Shown here: positions 5,664 to 5,745 of the stretch, in pieces
How positions within the stretch are numbered: the first letter of the stretch is position 1
Layout of the letters: each line of letters starts with the position of its first letter
Origin: CAZEVY01 sp964515555
GTDB taxonomy: Bacteria > Acidobacteriota > Terriglobia > Bryobacterales > Bryobacteraceae
Assembly: GCA_964515555.1 (NCBI GenBank)
Contig: CAZEVY010000172.1
Span: forward strand, 1-5,745
Length of the DNA: 5,745 nucleotides
Direction: 5' to 3'
Notes under the pieces: model-generated
Databases searched by the model: none
What the model saw: the letters and a program-made list of their open reading frames with translations, nothing else
What the model was told of the DNA's origin: nothing
Program-made: the position numbers and the translations under genes

Positions 5664-5745
5664 GCGACAGGATCAGGCGGGCTTTGGCCTTCGCCATTCT
5701 GAGAATGTGCTCCAACTCCATGTAATGGTCGAGTTCGGCTCTCTC
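5653..5745 (-). CDS. Small hypothetical protein, C-terminal fragment (N-terminus beyond right edge)
   Basis: The frame is open from the right edge to TGA at 5653-5655 and gives 30 residues: ERAELDHYMELEHILRMAKA followed by KARLILSRGQ. It is a charged, helical C-terminus. From memory, short proteins of about 50-90 residues that end in a similar pattern, E-x-AEL-x-x-Y-x-x-x-EH-x-x-R-x-AKA-x-A, often lie directly upstream of this type of HNH gene; that arrangement fits here. The role is unknown; an antitoxin-like or regulatory partner is possible but unproven. It overlaps the HNH start by 11 nt, which argues for co-translation and supports the reality of this fragment. Confidence 0.65.
   Translation of the reverse strand, partial: ERAELDHYMELEHILRMAKAKARLILSRGQ

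Noticed and set aside
1..5745. Search by eye for CRISPR repeats, tRNA or rRNA genes, transposase genes, attachment sites and long direct repeats.
   Set aside because: None was seen. The repeats found are short and confined to 1483-1558; tRNA detection by eye is not exhaustive, and a covariance-model scan would settle it.

Overview
This is a GC-rich, densely coded bacterial chromosomal segment. It holds four complete protein genes that I accept with good confidence, one complete gene of unknown function, and one truncated gene at each edge. Codon third positions are strongly G/C, starts include TTG and GTG, and gaps are mostly short. The style, and the particular transporter and HNH families, would suit Acidobacteriota or a similar soil phylum. 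That assignment is a guess from protein flavour, because the window has no rRNA or other phylogenetic marker.

Layout, left to right. (1) 1-310, minus strand: the N-terminal 103 residues of an unrecognised protein that runs off the left edge. (2) 311-397: an 87-bp divergent promoter region. The leftward promoter appears to place its transcription start on the A of the ATG, which would make that mRNA leaderless. The rightward promoter has an extended -10 box and a normal Shine-Dalgarno. (3) 398-1300, plus: a 300-residue soluble protein of unknown function with a beta-rich N-terminus. (4) 1301-1588: a 288-bp gap whose last 75 bp or so hold three consecutive inverted repeats, two of which can re-pair into an alternative stem. 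(5) 1589-2470, plus: a single-pass membrane protein with a long coiled coil and a small beta-type C-terminal domain. (6) 2522-3829, plus: a monovalent cation/proton antiporter of the CPA2 superfamily, closest in motifs to the CHX/Kha1 group. (7) 3835-5304, minus: a divergent Nramp-fold transporter that lacks the usual metal-binding motifs, convergent with the antiporter and separated from it by 5 bp. (8) 5304-5663, minus: an HNH endonuclease-like protein that seems to lack an internal segment. (9) 5653-5745, minus: the last 30 residues of a small protein of a type I associate with this HNH family.

The three right-hand genes form a tightly overlapping leftward operon: small protein, then HNH (11-nt overlap), then Nramp-like transporter (1-nt TAATG overlap). 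The coiled-coil membrane protein and the antiporter lie in the same direction with a 51-bp gap and may be co-transcribed. No phage, transposon, CRISPR, tRNA or rRNA feature was seen. The most noteworthy points are the predicted leaderless promoter, the switch-like repeats at 1483-1558, the motif-deficient Nramp protein and the internally shortened HNH protein coupled to it.
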